A DNA stretch of 64,000 bases from Bacillota bacterium (GTDB taxonomy: Bacteria; Bacillota; Dehalobacteriia; UBA4068). Both the position numbers and the translations under genes were made by a program. Location: positions 1 through 64,000 of the forward strand of contig JAILCQ010000017.1 in the NCBI GenBank assembly GCA_024679955.1. The letters are read 5' to 3'. Positions 51,970-62,136 of this stretch are shown here, in pieces (within the stretch, counting starts at the first letter, position 1; each line of letters begins with the position of its first letter). The notes below the pieces were generated by a model that saw only the letters and a list, made by a program, of their open reading frames with translations, searched no databases and was not told the DNA's origin.

Positions 51970-54564
51970 ATGAACTTACAAAAATACACCCAAAAAAGCA
52001 TAGAAGCATTACAATCCGTCCAAACCATGGCCCAGGAGCGCCATCATCAGCAATTGCGGCCGGAGCATTTGCTGCTGGCTCTGCTGCAGCAGCAGGGCGG
52101 CCTGATCCCCCAATTGCTCACCAAAGCGGGAGCGGATAAAGAGGCCCTAAGCGAAAATCTGCAAAACGCCCTAAACCGCTTGCCCCAGGTCAGCAACGGC
52201 GATACCTATATGTCCCCGGAACTGAACCAATCGCTGAACGCGGCGGAGCAGGAAGCGGCCGCCATGGGCGACGACTATATCTCCGTGGAGCATCTGTTGC
52301 TGGGCTTGTTCGCCAAAGGCGGCGACGCCGTCAGCCGGGCCCTGCAGCAGGCCGGCGCGGAAGAAGCCGCCTGCCGCCAAGCCTTGCGCAGCCTGCGGGG
52401 CGGGCAAAAAGCCTCCAGCGACAATCCGGAAGCCACCTACGATTCTCTGAACAAATACGGTCAGGATCTGGTGGAGCTGGCCCGGCAGCAAAAGCTGGAC
52501 CCGGTGATCGGCCGGGATGAGGAGATCCGCAACGTCATCCGCATCCTCTCCCGCAAGACCAAAAACAATCCCTGCCTCATCGGCGAACCCGGCGTAGGCA
52601 AAACCGCCATCGCCGAAGGGCTGGCCCTGCGTATCGTCCGGGGAGACGTGCCGGACAATTTGAAAAACCGCAGCCTGTTTTCTTTGGATATGGGCGCGCT
52701 GATCGCCGGCGCCAAATTCCGGGGCGAATTTGAGGAAAGGCTGAAGGCCGTGCTCAACGAAGTGAAACAGGCGGAAGGCAAAATCATCCTCTTCATCGAC
52801 GAATTGCACAACATCGTCGGCGCGGGCAAAGGCGACGGCGCCATGGACGCCGGCAATCTGCTGAAACCCTTGCTGGCCCGTGGCGAATTGCATTGCATCG
52901 GCGCCACCACCCTGAACGAATACCGGCAATATATCGAAAAAGACCCGGCCCTGGAACGGCGCTTCCAGCCGGTTCTGGTGGAAGAGCCCACGGTGGAGGA
53001 CACCATCTCCATTCTGCGGGGGCTGAAGGAGCGCTATGAAGTATACCACGGCGTCAAGATCCAGGATCGGGCCTTGATCGCCGCCGCCACCCTCTCCCAT
53101 CGCTATATCGCCGACCGCTTTTTGCCCGATAAGGCCATCGACCTGGTGGACGAAGCCTGCGCCCTGATCAAAACGGAAATCGATTCCATGCCTACGGAAA
53201 TGGATGAGATCAGCCGGCGCATCATGCAATTGGAAATCGAAGAAACCGCGCTGCGGAATGAAAAAGACAAACTTTCCGCCGAACAATTGCAAAAAATCCA
53301 AAACGAATTGGCGGAATTGCGGGAACGCTTTACGGCCATGAAAGCCAAGTGGGAAAACGAAAAGGCCGGCATCGCCAAACTGCAAAACCTGCGGCAGCAA
53401 ATCGAGCAAACCAATGCCCAAATCGAACAGGCGGAACGGCAATACGACCTGAACAAAGCGGCGGAATTGCGCTACGGCGTCTTGCCGCAACTGCAAAAAG
53501 ACCTGGAAGCCCAGGAACAGGCGGCCGATGCGGAACAAAAAGACCGTCTGCTGCGCAATGAAGTCACCGAAGAAGAAATCGCCCGCATCGTCGGCCGCTG
53601 GACCGGCATCCCCGTGGCCCGGCTGATGGAAGGGGAAAAAGAAAAGCTGCTGCATTTGGACGGCATCCTGCACCAAAGAGTCATCGGCCAGGACGAAGCG
53701 GTCAACAAAGTCTGCGACGCCATCCTCCGCTCCCGGGCCGGCATCAAAGACCCAGGCAAGCCCATCGGCAGTTTTCTATTCCTGGGCCCCACCGGCGTGG
53801 GCAAAACCGAATTGGCCAAGGCCGTGGCCCAAGCCCTGTTCGACGACGAACACAATATGATCCGCATCGACATGAGCGAATACATGGAAAAATATGCCGT
53901 ATCCCGGCTCATCGGTTCGCCTCCCGGCTATGTGGGCTATGAAGAAGGGGGACAGCTTACGGAAGCGGTACGCCGCCATCCCTATGCGGTCATCCTCTTC
54001 GACGAGGTGGAAAAAGCCCATCCCGACGTCTTCAACGTACTGCTGCAGGTGCTGGACGACGGCCGCATCACCGACAGCCACGGCCGTACCGTGGATTTCA
54101 AAAATACCATCATCATCCTTACCTCCAACCTGGGTTCGGATCTGATCTTAGACGGCATCGACGCCGAAGGCAATATTTCCCAGCAGGCCCGGGACGGCGT
54201 CAGTCAATTGCTGCGGCGCAGCTTCCGCCCGGAATTCCTGAACCGTCTGGACGAAACGGTATTCTACAAACCCTTGAGCAAAGACAATATCGAAGCCATT
54301 CTGGACTTGCAGATCAACGATTTGCAGCGGCGACTGGCCGGCCGGCGGCTGCACCTGAACGTCAGCCCCGCCGCCAAAGCCCATCTCATCGCCGAAGGCT
54401 ACAATCCCATGTATGGCGCGCGGCCCTTGAAACGGCTGATCCAATCCCAGGTGGAAACCTTGGCTGCCCGTTACATCATCGCCCAAGACCCCGAACCCGA
54501 CGCCACGCTGCAGGTGGATCTGGTCAACGGCCAATTGACGATCAGCGGCGAAACCAAAGCCTGA
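51970..54564 (+). CDS. clpB: ATP-dependent chaperone ClpB
   Basis: 864 residues, full length. Clp_N domain (1-150), first AAA+ module with Walker A GEPGVGKT (about 204-211), the ClpB middle coiled coil (about 410-525, rich in Glu/Gln/Leu), second AAA+ module with GPTGVGKT (about 606-613) and C-terminal ClpB D2-small domain. It has no ClpP-binding loop and acts with DnaK as a disaggregase. AAGGGG precedes the ATG. I see no CIRCE inverted repeat in the 69 bases before it, so heat control is not evident. Two terminators follow. Confidence 0.97.
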   Translation: MNLQKYTQKSIEALQSVQTMAQERHHQQLRPEHLLLALLQQQGGLIPQLLTKAGADKEALSENLQNALNRLPQVSNGDTYMSPELNQSLNAAEQEAAAMGDDYISVEHLLLGLFAKGGDAVSRALQQAGAEEAACRQALRSLRGGQKASSDNPEATYDSLNKYGQDLVELARQQKLDPVIGRDEEIRNVIRILSRKTKNNPCLIGEPGVGKTAIAEGLALRIVRGDVPDNLKNRSLFSLDMGALIAGAKFRGEFEERLKAVLNEVKQAEGKIILFIDELHNIVGAGKGDGAMDAGNLLKPLLARGELHCIGATTLNEYRQYIEKDPALERRFQPVLVEEPTVEDTISILRGLKERYEVYHGVKIQDRALIAAATLSHRYIADRFLPDKAIDLVDEACALIKTEIDSMPTEMDEISRRIMQLEIEETALRNEKDKLSAEQLQKIQNELAELRERFTAMKAKWENEKAGIAKLQNLRQQIEQTNAQIEQAERQYDLNKAAELRYGVLPQLQKDLEAQEQAADAEQKDRLLRNEVTEEEIARIVGRWTGIPVARLMEGEKEKLLHLDGILHQRVIGQDEAVNKVCDAILRSRAGIKDPGKPIGSFLFLGPTGVGKTELAKAVAQALFDDEHNMIRIDMSEYMEKYAVSRLIGSPPGYVGYEEGGQLTEAVRRHPYAVILFDEVEKAHPDVFNVLLQVLDDGRITDSHGRTVDFKNTIIILTSNLGSDLILDGIDAEGNISQQARDGVSQLLRRSFRPEFLNRLDETVFYKPLSKDNIEAILDLQINDLQRRLAGRRLHLNVSPAAKAHLIAEGYNPMYGARPLKRLIQSQVETLAARYIIAQDPEPDATLQVDLVNGQLTISGETKA

Positions 54565-54576
54565 GCCCTGCCCCTT

Positions 54577-54610
54577 CCGGCGGACGTTATCTGACGTCCG
54601 CCGGTTTTTT
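54577..54610 (+). terminator. Terminator after clpB
   Basis: CCGGCGGACGT / ACGTCCGCCGG (54577-54604) followed by TTTTTT. Confidence 0.9.
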
Positions 54611-54631
54611 ATCCCCGGATGGCCAGTCAAG

Positions 54632-54658
54632 GGCAAGCTTTGCTTGCCTCTTTTTTTT
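54632..54658 (+). terminator. Second terminator after clpB
   Basis: GGCAAGC-TTT-GCTTGCC (54632-54648) followed by eight T; a backup 22 bases after the first. Confidence 0.8.
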
Positions 54659-54760
54659 CTCTGCCGCTTATGATAAAATATTTGTATCTGTATGCAGGAA
54701 ATCCGCCGGGCTGCGGCCTCCGCCGCCGGGCCGGTCTTCCATTCTTGAGGTATAGCGCAT

Positions 54761-55849
54761 ATGAACGATCCTTCTCAACGGCCGCCGGCTTTCTCCGGCG
54801 AAGCAGCCTTTCCGGAGCTTTGGGCCCCCGCGCCCTATTGCCCGCCGGAAACGGAACAGTGGCTGCGATTGTACCAGGCGGCGGAAAAAGCCGCCCATTG
54901 CCAGGCCGGTCGCCTGCTGAAAAGCGCCGGCCCCCTGCTGGTCCGTTTGCCCCAACGTTCGGAACCGGTTTTCGTATCCCTGCTGCGGCAAAAAGAAACA
55001 ACGCCCGGTTGGAACCTGGCCATTTATCCCGGCTATCAGTCCTATGCCGGCAGCCCGTCCTTTAACGGCGGCGACCGGGAATCTCCCCTGGTCAGCCTGG
55101 GCCGGTTCAACGGCTTTCTCTGCCGTTTTCCCGGCCGGAAACCGTCGATCCCAGCCGCCGGCGAATCGCCGCCATCCGAAACGGAAGAACAGCGGCAAGG
55201 CCGTTTCCTCTGCTGCCGGGCGGGGCAAACGCCCCGGCCCCTGTCTGCCCCACAGGCGGAATTGACCATACAAATACTGACCGCTTTGCCCCCGGCCTTG
55301 CTGGCGCTGAGCCAGGGCAAACTGGTATTGGCTAAAGAGCAGGATCAGTTGGCGGAATGCTTTTACCGCGAAGAGGAACAGGTCTGGGATTGCCGGGCCG
55401 CGGCGGCCCCGTTGATCCCTTTGGAGGCCAAAACCATCTCCATCGTGGACGAATTGTTTATCGCCCGGCTGAAAAAGAATAAAATCACCGCCGCCGTATT
55501 GGAATTGGACGTATTGTATTTGCCCTTGCCCTGCCTTAATCCGGCAGGCCAAGGCGCGGTTTATCCGTTGGCCTGTCTTTTGGCGGATCGGGACGGCCTG
55601 CGCATAGAGGAACAGCATCTGTTCAGCAAAGATGAAGACGTCCATGCCGTCATCGTCGCCATGCTGGGCCAGTATATCCTGGAAAAAGGCCGCCCCCGCA
55701 AACTGCATGTGCGCAATCAAAGCTTCAAATACCTGCTGGCGGATCTTTGCCAAAAGCTCTCCGTCGGCCTGGAAGCAGAACAGGGTATGCCGGCGGTGGA
55801 CGGCTTTGTGGAAAGTATAGCCGGTTATTTGGCCCGCGGTTCCCGCTGA
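54761..55849 (+). CDS. Uncharacterised protein, C-terminus resembling DUF6930
   Basis: 362 residues, hydrophilic and apparently cytoplasmic, with no signal or membrane segment. The N-terminal third (WAPAPYCPPETEQWLRLYQA) is rich in Trp, Tyr and Pro. The C-terminal part (about 285-355: HAVIVAMLGQYILEKGRPRK, LHVRNQSFKYLLADLCQKLS) resembles the DUF7309/DUF6930 type of Bacillota protein, as far as I recall. The middle (SIVDELFIARLKKNKITAAV) has no recognisable motif. It lies after the clpB terminators and 21 bases before the lipoprotein gene, likely one operon. Function unknown. Confidence 0.6.
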   Translation: MNDPSQRPPAFSGEAAFPELWAPAPYCPPETEQWLRLYQAAEKAAHCQAGRLLKSAGPLLVRLPQRSEPVFVSLLRQKETTPGWNLAIYPGYQSYAGSPSFNGGDRESPLVSLGRFNGFLCRFPGRKPSIPAAGESPPSETEEQRQGRFLCCRAGQTPRPLSAPQAELTIQILTALPPALLALSQGKLVLAKEQDQLAECFYREEEQVWDCRAAAAPLIPLEAKTISIVDELFIARLKKNKITAAVLELDVLYLPLPCLNPAGQGAVYPLACLLADRDGLRIEEQHLFSKDEDVHAVIVAMLGQYILEKGRPRKLHVRNQSFKYLLADLCQKLSVGLEAEQGMPAVDGFVESIAGYLARGSR

Positions 55850-55870
55850 CGCTTATCGAATAGGAGTCCT

Positions 55871-56977
55871 ATGCGGCATAAAATCATATTTCTTTTGATC
55901 TTGGCGGCGCTGCCCCTTTGGGCTTGCGCCCCGGTGCTGCCGCCGGAAAACCCCCATCTATCCCCGGCGGCGGAGCTCTATTATCAAAGCCTGCTCAACG
56001 ACAGGGAGCTGGACGTATATCAACGGCTGGCGGCAGGGGTATCCGCTTCCGCCTCCAGCATAAGCTTCCCCTATCTTTTGGATCAGCAAACCCTGAAACA
56101 GGCGATAGAGCGGCTTACGGCGGACCGTCCGGACCTGTATTGGTTCAACGGCGGCGGCAATTTGAGCGTGCGGCATCCCTTCCTTTTCCCCACCAGCTGC
56201 TACAGCCCGGAATATCTCTACGATACGGAGCAGATCGCCGCCCGGGCCCCGGCGCTGAAACAGGCCACGGCGGATTTTCTCGCCTGCGCCCAGGGGCTGG
56301 ATAGCGAATATGAACAGGCGCTGGCCATATACCGCCAGGTGATCCTCCGCACCCAGTATCAAACCGGCGCGCCGGATAATCAAAACCTGTGCAGCGTCCT
56401 GTTAAACGGCGTTTCGGTATGCGGCGGTTATGCCAAAACCATGCAATACCTGCTGCAAAACCTGGGCATACAGGCCGCCTATATCAGCGGCCGCCTGCTG
56501 GACGGCGGCGAAAGCCATGCCTGGGTGCTGATGCGCCTGGACGGGGAATACTATTTTGCCGATCCTACCCTGGGCGACCCCCTGACTCAGGAGGGGGTGC
56601 AGCTGCCGGCGGAAGCCTGCATCGATTATGCCTGGTTCGGCTTAAACAGTGCGGAAATGGCCCAGACCCATGAAGCGAAAAGCGATCTGCCCCTGCCGCA
56701 CTGCACAGCGGAAAAAGCCAATTATTACCGGGCCGAAGGGCTGTATCTGGAAAACTATTCCCGGCAGGCGCTGCTGCCCCTGCTGCAAAGCTGCCTGGAA
56801 AAGAACGCGCCTTTGTTCACCTTCCGCCTGGCCGACGACGCCGGTTTTGACCGGGCCCAAAACGATTTGCTGCAGGACGGCGGCGCTTTCGATCTGCTGA
56901 AACAAGCCGGCATATCCCAGCAGGACTTGCTGTATACCGTAAACGAAAGCAAACGCATCATCACTTTGCTTTTGTAA
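55871..56977 (+). CDS. Transglutaminase-like lipoprotein
   Basis: 368 residues. An N-terminal signal with lipobox LWAC (C19 becomes the lipidated residue) puts it on the outer face of the membrane. The central domain has the transglutaminase-like triad C184 (VSVCGGYAKTM), H216 (ESHAWVLM) and D231 (YYFADPTLGD), as in the bacterial transglutaminase/protease superfamily. The likely role is cysteine peptidase or cross-linking activity at the cell wall; the substrate is unknown. It follows the uncharacterised gene by 21 bases and precedes lepA. Confidence 0.85.
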   Translation: MRHKIIFLLILAALPLWACAPVLPPENPHLSPAAELYYQSLLNDRELDVYQRLAAGVSASASSISFPYLLDQQTLKQAIERLTADRPDLYWFNGGGNLSVRHPFLFPTSCYSPEYLYDTEQIAARAPALKQATADFLACAQGLDSEYEQALAIYRQVILRTQYQTGAPDNQNLCSVLLNGVSVCGGYAKTMQYLLQNLGIQAAYISGRLLDGGESHAWVLMRLDGEYYFADPTLGDPLTQEGVQLPAEACIDYAWFGLNSAEMAQTHEAKSDLPLPHCTAEKANYYRAEGLYLENYSRQALLPLLQSCLEKNAPLFTFRLADDAGFDRAQNDLLQDGGAFDLLKQAGISQQDLLYTVNESKRIITLLL

Positions 56978-57047
56978 AGCCGCCGTACACGATACAGGAA
57001 ATACCAATAGGCACTTGTACTCTTAAAACAAATAAGGAAAGGCTACC

Positions 57048-58841
57048 ATGAAAAATATCCGCAATTTCTGCATCATCGCCCATATCGATCATGGCAAAAG
57101 CACCCTGGCCGACCGCATCCTGGAATATACCGGGGCCGTGGCCAGCCGGGACATGACCAAGCAGATCCTGGACTCCATGGATCTGGAACAGGAACGGGGC
57201 ATCACCATCAAGCTGCAGGCCGTGCGCATCCCCTACCGGGCCCAAAACGGGGAGGATTATGTGCTGAACCTGATCGACACCCCGGGACATGTGGACTTCA
57301 ATTACGAAGTGTCCCGTTCTTTGGCCGCCTGCGAAGGGGCCCTGCTGGTGGTGGACGCCTCTCAGGGCATCGAGGCCCAAACCCTGGCCAATGTCTATTT
57401 GGCCCTGGAACACGATTTGGAGATCATCCCCGTCATCAATAAGATCGACCTGCCCGGCGCCCAGCCGGAGGAAGTGCGGCGGGAAATCGAGGAAGTGGTG
57501 GGCATAGACGCCCAGGAGGCCATTTTGGCCTCGGCCAAAACCGGCGTGGGCACGGAAGAGATACTGGAAGCCATCGTCCACCGCATCCCTACTCCCAAGG
57601 GCGATCCCCAGGCCCCGCTCAGCGCCTTGATCTTCGATTCCCGCTTTGACAGCTACAAAGGAGTGGTGCCCTATTTCCGCATCATGGACGGGCAGATCCG
57701 CAAGGGCATGCGGGTGAGGATGTTCAATACCGGCAAGGAAATGGAAGTGGTGGAGGTAGGCGTATTCACCCCGGCGGCCAAGCCGGTGGAGGCTTTGAGC
57801 GCCGGCGAAGTGGGCTATCTGGCCGCCAGCATCAAAAACGTGGCCGACACCCAGGTGGGAGATACCATCACCGACGCCGCCGATCCCACGCCGTTCCCCC
57901 TGCCCGGCTACCGGCCCGCCACCTCTATGGTATATTGCGGCCTCTATCCGGTGGAAAACAATGAATTTGACAATTTAAAGGACGCCTTGTCCAAGCTGGT
58001 GCTGAACGACGCCGCCCTGCATTATGAACCGGAAACCTCGGCGGCCTTGGGCTACGGCTTCCGCTGCGGTTTTTTGGGCCTGCTGCATATGGAGATCGTC
58101 CGGGAAAGGCTGGAGCGGGAATACAATCTGGATCTATTGATCACCGCCCCTTCCGTCAATTACCGGGCCACCCGTACCAACGGCGAAGTGCTGTATATCG
58201 ACAATCCCACCAAATTGCCGCCGGCCAATGAATTGCTGTATATCGAAGAGCCCTATGTGAAAGCCACCATCATGTCCCCCAGCGACTATATCGGGGCCAT
58301 CATGGAATTGGTGCGGGAAAGACGGGGACAATTCCTCAACATGGAATATCTCAACCCCACCCGGGTGATCCTTCTTTACGATCTGCCTCTGGCGGAGATC
58401 ATCTACGACTTTTTCGACCAGCTGAAATCCCGCACCCGGGGCTATGCCTCCCTGGATTATGAATTGGGCGAATACAAAAAATCCGATTTGGTCAAGCTGG
58501 ATATTCTGGTGAACGACCAGCCGGTGGACGCCTTATCGATCATCGTCCACAAAGATAAAGCCTACAACCGGGGCCGGGCCCTGGTGGTGAAACTGCGCAG
58601 CCTCATCCCCCGCCAACTGTTCGAGATCCCGGTGCAGGCGGCCATCGGCAGCAAAGTCATCGCCAGAGAATCGGTAAAAGCCCTGCGCAAGGATGTTATT
58701 TCCAAATGCTATGGCGGGGATATCAGCCGCAAACGCAAACTTTTGGAAAAGCAAAAAGAAGGCAAAAAACGCATGAAACAGGTAGGCAGCGTGGAAATTC
58801 CCCAGGCCGCCTTTATCGCGGTACTGGAAGCCAAAGACTGA
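57048..58841 (+). CDS. lepA: Elongation factor 4 (LepA)
   Basis: 597 residues. G1 AHIDHGKST (about 10-18), G3 DTPGHVDF and G4 NKID define the GTPase; domains II-IV and the LepA-specific C-terminal domain ([20 protein letters not shown]) follow. EF4 acts on translating ribosomes under stress and in initiation. ATG start with AAGGAAAGG upstream. Length and motifs are complete. It starts a run into the DUF1538-PII pair and recO. Confidence 0.97.
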   Translation: MKNIRNFCIIAHIDHGKSTLADRILEYTGAVASRDMTKQILDSMDLEQERGITIKLQAVRIPYRAQNGEDYVLNLIDTPGHVDFNYEVSRSLAACEGALLVVDASQGIEAQTLANVYLALEHDLEIIPVINKIDLPGAQPEEVRREIEEVVGIDAQEAILASAKTGVGTEEILEAIVHRIPTPKGDPQAPLSALIFDSRFDSYKGVVPYFRIMDGQIRKGMRVRMFNTGKEMEVVEVGVFTPAAKPVEALSAGEVGYLAASIKNVADTQVGDTITDAADPTPFPLPGYRPATSMVYCGLYPVENNEFDNLKDALSKLVLNDAALHYEPETSAALGYGFRCGFLGLLHMEIVRERLEREYNLDLLITAPSVNYRATRTNGEVLYIDNPTKLPPANELLYIEEPYVKATIMSPSDYIGAIMELVRERRGQFLNMEYLNPTRVILLYDLPLAEIIYDFFDQLKSRTRGYASLDYELGEYKKSDLVKLDILVNDQPVDALSIIVHKDKAYNRGRALVVKLRSLIPRQLFEIPVQAAIGSKVIARESVKALRKDVISKCYGGDISRKRKLLEKQKEGKKRMKQVGSVEIPQAAFIAVLEAKD

Positions 58842-58856
58842 AGGCCCGGGTTTTTC

Positions 58857-58874
58857 AAGGAGGGGATACCTATC
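58857..58874 (+). promoter_or_regulatory. Ribosome site pointing to an ATC start
   Basis: AAGGAGGGG (58857-58865) lies 6 bases before an ATC (58872) in frame with the DUF1538 gene. The first TTG (58896) is more than 30 bases away and has no ribosome site. Confidence 0.4.
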
Positions 58875-58895
58875 GGCAGCCAAACCTATGGCCAA

Positions 58896-60422
58896 TTGCT
58901 GGAAAAAATCAAAGAATGCTTAGGCTCCGTAATGCCGATCACCCTGATCGTACTGGTTTTATGCTTTTCCGTCGCCCCGGTGCCAAACGGCGTATTGGTA
59001 GCCTTTATCCTGGGGGCGGTGTTGCTGACCTTGGGCATGGGTTTGTTCACCCTGGGGGTGGATGTGGCCATGACGCCCATCGGCATATACGTGGGCTCCG
59101 GCGTCACCAAAAGCCGCAAACTGCCGCTGATCATCGGCGGCAGCTTTCTCATCGGCACGGTCATCACCGTATCCGAACCGGATCTGCAGGTATTGGCGGA
59201 GCAGGTGCCGGGCATCCCCAAATTCACCCTGATCATCGCCGTGGCGCTGGGCGTGGGCATTTTTTTGATTTTGGCCATGCTGCGCATCCTCTTGCAAATC
59301 AAACTCAGCCGCCTGCTGCTGATCTGCTATGCCGCCGTATTCGCCCTGGCCGCCGTTACCCCGGAAAGCTTTCTGGCGGTGGCTTTCGATTCCGGCGGCG
59401 TCACCACCGGCCCCATGACCGTACCTTTTATCATGGCCTTGGGCGTGGGCGCCGCCGCCATCCGCTCCGACAAAGGGGCCCAGGACGACAGCTTCGGCCT
59501 GGTAGCCCTGGGTTCCGTAGGGCCGGTTTTGGCGGTGATGCTGTTGGGGCTGATCTTCGGCGCGGCCCAGGGAGAGTATACGCCGCCGCCGATACCGGAT
59601 TATGCGGATTCCCGGCAGGTATGGCAGAATTTTGTCTCCGGCTTCCCCATCTATTTCAAGGAAGTAGCCCTGGCCCTAAGCCCGATCCTCCTCTTTTTCG
59701 CTTTGTATCAGATCTTTTCCTTAAAATTGCCCCGGCGGCAAATCATCAAGCTGGGGGTAGGCTTGGGCTATACCTTTTTCGGCCTGGTGCTGTTCCTCAC
59801 CGGGGTCAATATGGGTTTTATGGCCGCCGGCCATTATCTGGGCGGGGAAATCGCCGGGCAAAGCCATCCCTGGCTGCTGATCCCCATCAGTATGATATTG
59901 GGCTATTTTATCGTGGCAGCGGAACCGGCGGTGCATGTGCTGACCAAACAGGTGGTGGAGATCACCGACGGCGCCATCACCGCCAAAGCGATGAAAACTT
60001 CCTTATCCATAGGCGTAGCTCTGTCCCTTGCCCTGTCCATGATCCGTCTGCTTTCCGGCCTTTCCCTGTGGTGGTTTCTCATCCCCGGCTATTTTCTGGC
60101 CCTGGCCGCCACCTTTTTCTGTCCGCAGATCTTCACCTCCATCGCTTTCGACTCCGGCGGCGTAGCCTCCGGCCCGATGACCGCCACTTTCGTCATGCCC
60201 TTTGCCATCGGCGCCTGTACGGCACTGGGCAGGGATGTGATCACCCAGGCCTTCGGCGTGGTGTCCATGGTGGCCATGACGCCCCTCTTGACCATACAGG
60301 CTTTGGGTCTGTATTACCAATGGAAACAGCAACAGATGCGCAAGCTGGAACAGGCCAGCATGATCCCGGAAGGCGAGATCATCGCCTATACCCAAGATAT
60401 CGATATCGTGGAATGGAGGTGA
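58896..60422 (+). CDS. DUF1538 family membrane transporter-like protein
   Basis: 508 residues with about 12 membrane helices in two similar halves. The motif FDSGGVTTGPMTVPF (about 164-178) recurs as FDSGGVASGPMTATF (about 418-432), and SEPDLQVLAEQV (about 93) recurs as AEPAVHVLTKQV (about 342). This internal duplication is typical of transporters with inverted halves. Substrate unknown. It is directly followed by a double-PII protein, a pairing I associate with DUF1538, suggesting control of transport by nucleotide or metabolite binding. The start is unsure: TTG 58896 here, but the ribosome site points to ATC 58872. Confidence 0.85.
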   Translation: MLEKIKECLGSVMPITLIVLVLCFSVAPVPNGVLVAFILGAVLLTLGMGLFTLGVDVAMTPIGIYVGSGVTKSRKLPLIIGGSFLIGTVITVSEPDLQVLAEQVPGIPKFTLIIAVALGVGIFLILAMLRILLQIKLSRLLLICYAAVFALAAVTPESFLAVAFDSGGVTTGPMTVPFIMALGVGAAAIRSDKGAQDDSFGLVALGSVGPVLAVMLLGLIFGAAQGEYTPPPIPDYADSRQVWQNFVSGFPIYFKEVALALSPILLFFALYQIFSLKLPRRQIIKLGVGLGYTFFGLVLFLTGVNMGFMAAGHYLGGEIAGQSHPWLLIPISMILGYFIVAAEPAVHVLTKQVVEITDGAITAKAMKTSLSIGVALSLALSMIRLLSGLSLWWFLIPGYFLALAATFFCPQIFTSIAFDSGGVASGPMTATFVMPFAIGACTALGRDVITQAFGVVSMVAMTPLLTIQALGLYYQWKQQQMRKLEQASMIPEGEIIAYTQDIDIVEWR

Positions 60423-60426
60423 CGGC

Positions 60427-61125
60427 ATGGAGACCGCGTCTTTTTTGACCGTGGTGATCAACCGCAGTCATGGAGAAAAAACCCTGCGCTTTTTTGAAGA
60501 GGAAAAAGTCCCCCTGGTTTTGAGCGCCCTGGGACAGGGTACGGCCACCAGCGATACCCTGGACTATTTGGGGCTGGGGGAAAGCGAAAAACAAATCCTT
60601 TTTTCCGTGCTTACCGCCGGGCGGGCCAAGGAGATCACCGCCCTGCTGAACCGCCGCCTGAAGCTGTATATACCGGGCAACGGCATCGCCTATACCATTC
60701 CCCTGCGCAGCTTCGCCGGTATCACCGCCCTCAAATGGCTGACCGCCGATTTCGCCATCGACCAAAAAAACGGGGAACAGGAGGAAGCAACCGCCGTGAA
60801 CCAGGACAACGCTTATGAATTGATCGTCGCCATCATGAACCGCGGCTACACCGACCAGGTGATGAACGCCGCCCGCGCCGCACAGGCCCGGGGCGGCACG
60901 GTGATCCACGCCTTGGGCACCGGCCGGGAGGAAGCGGAAAAGTTTTTCGGCATATCCATCGCCCGGGAAAAAGATATGGTGCTGATCGTCACCACCGCCG
61001 CCGCCCGCAACAGCATCATCAAAGCCATCGTAGCCGAGGCCGGCGTACAAACCAAAGCCCATGCCATCGTTTTCAGCCTGCCGGTCAGCGAGATCGCCGG
61101 CATACGTATGAGCGAAGACGATTAA
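60427..61125 (+). CDS. Double PII-domain signalling protein
   Basis: 232 residues made of two PII (GlnB)-like units. The first (about 1-105) is more degenerate and the second (about 125-225; VMNAARAAQARGGTVIHALG, DMVLIVTTAA) is closer to the family. There is no clear T-loop Tyr for uridylylation. PII proteins bind ATP, ADP and 2-oxoglutarate and control partner proteins. It starts 4 bases after the DUF1538 stop, so the membrane protein is its likely partner rather than AmtB or glutamine synthetase. Confidence 0.85.
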   Translation: METASFLTVVINRSHGEKTLRFFEEEKVPLVLSALGQGTATSDTLDYLGLGESEKQILFSVLTAGRAKEITALLNRRLKLYIPGNGIAYTIPLRSFAGITALKWLTADFAIDQKNGEQEEATAVNQDNAYELIVAIMNRGYTDQVMNAARAAQARGGTVIHALGTGREEAEKFFGISIAREKDMVLIVTTAAARNSIIKAIVAEAGVQTKAHAIVFSLPVSEIAGIRMSEDD

Positions 61126-61183
61126 CCGCCGCCTGCCGCCGCGCCCCAAGGCCCCTTGGCCGGCGTATACAGGAGAATACAGC

Positions 61184-61930
61184 ATGAAGGAAAACACCTT
61201 CCGTCTCACCGGCGTAGCCATACGCTCCCGGGATTATAAGGACGGAGACAAAATCATCACCATATTCAGCCTGGAACAGGGCAAGATCACCGCCCTGGCC
61301 AAAGGGGCGCGCAAACCCACGGCCAGCCTGCGGGGGGCGGTGCAGCTTTTGGCCCAGGGCAGCTATTTGCTGGCCCGCAGCCGCTCTTCCCTGCCCATCG
61401 TCACCCAGGCCTGCCAGGAGCAAAGCTTTTTGCCGCCCCAGGGGGGATTCCGGCAGATCGCCTACGCCTCCTATGTGGCGGAGCTCAGCGATCTGGCCCT
61501 GGAGGAAGGACAGCCCTCGCCGGAGCTGTATCGCCAGCTGCTGATCGCCCTGTCCTGGATCAAGCTGGGCGAAAGGCCGGAGGCCGCCGTCCGCTATTAT
61601 GAGTTGCAGATCCTGCGGGAAATCGGCGCTTTTCCCGATCTTACCCTTTGCCGGGGCTGCGGCAAAGCAACGCCCTTTGCCGCCGTGCTTTCCCCGGCGG
61701 CTGGGGGCCTGCTGTGCCCGGACTGCGCCGAAGGGGACGGCCCCGCTTTGAGCCGGGGCGCGGTACTGACCCTGGCCAGATTGGCCGCCTTGCCGGCCCA
61801 GCGCCTGGCCTCGCTGGAATGGAGCCGGGATACGGGCCGGGAAATGGGCGAAGCCCTGGCCGCCTATTTGGATTATCATCTGGAATGCCATCCCAAATCC
61901 CGGGCTTTTTTAGACCTGCCTACCCCATAA
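61184..61930 (+). CDS. recO: DNA repair protein RecO
   Basis: 248 residues: an N-terminal OB-fold (VAIRSRDYKDGDKIITIFSL) and a helical C-terminal domain with a four-Cys zinc finger (CRGCGKATPF and LLCPDCAEG). RecO loads RecA onto SSB-coated single-stranded DNA with RecR and anneals strands. ATG with GGAG upstream, 58 bases after the PII gene. In many Bacillota recO sits near era and glyQS; here glyA follows under its own promoter. Confidence 0.94.
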   Translation: MKENTFRLTGVAIRSRDYKDGDKIITIFSLEQGKITALAKGARKPTASLRGAVQLLAQGSYLLARSRSSLPIVTQACQEQSFLPPQGGFRQIAYASYVAELSDLALEEGQPSPELYRQLLIALSWIKLGERPEAAVRYYELQILREIGAFPDLTLCRGCGKATPFAAVLSPAAGGLLCPDCAEGDGPALSRGAVLTLARLAALPAQRLASLEWSRDTGREMGEALAAYLDYHLECHPKSRAFLDLPTP

Positions 61931-62045
61931 GCCCCAATCCCCCGCTGTCCTGCCCTTTTCCGGAAGGCGCCTGGGCCGTTCCGGCACAGAATTGCCCTGC
62001 CGCTGGCCGTAGGGCAACATTTTTTTTCAACGGCATGCATTTGTA

Positions 62046-62074
62046 TTGCCAAATTACTGCGAATATGGTATGCT
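62046..62074 (+). promoter_or_regulatory. Putative glyA promoter
   Basis: TTGCCA (62046-62051), 17-base spacer, TATGCT (62069-62074) in the 206-base gap after recO. Confidence 0.5.
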
Positions 62075-62136
62075 AAAGGGTATCTGATATACAACTCTAT
62101 AGAAATGTGCATAACGAAGCAATGGAGGATGAAAGG

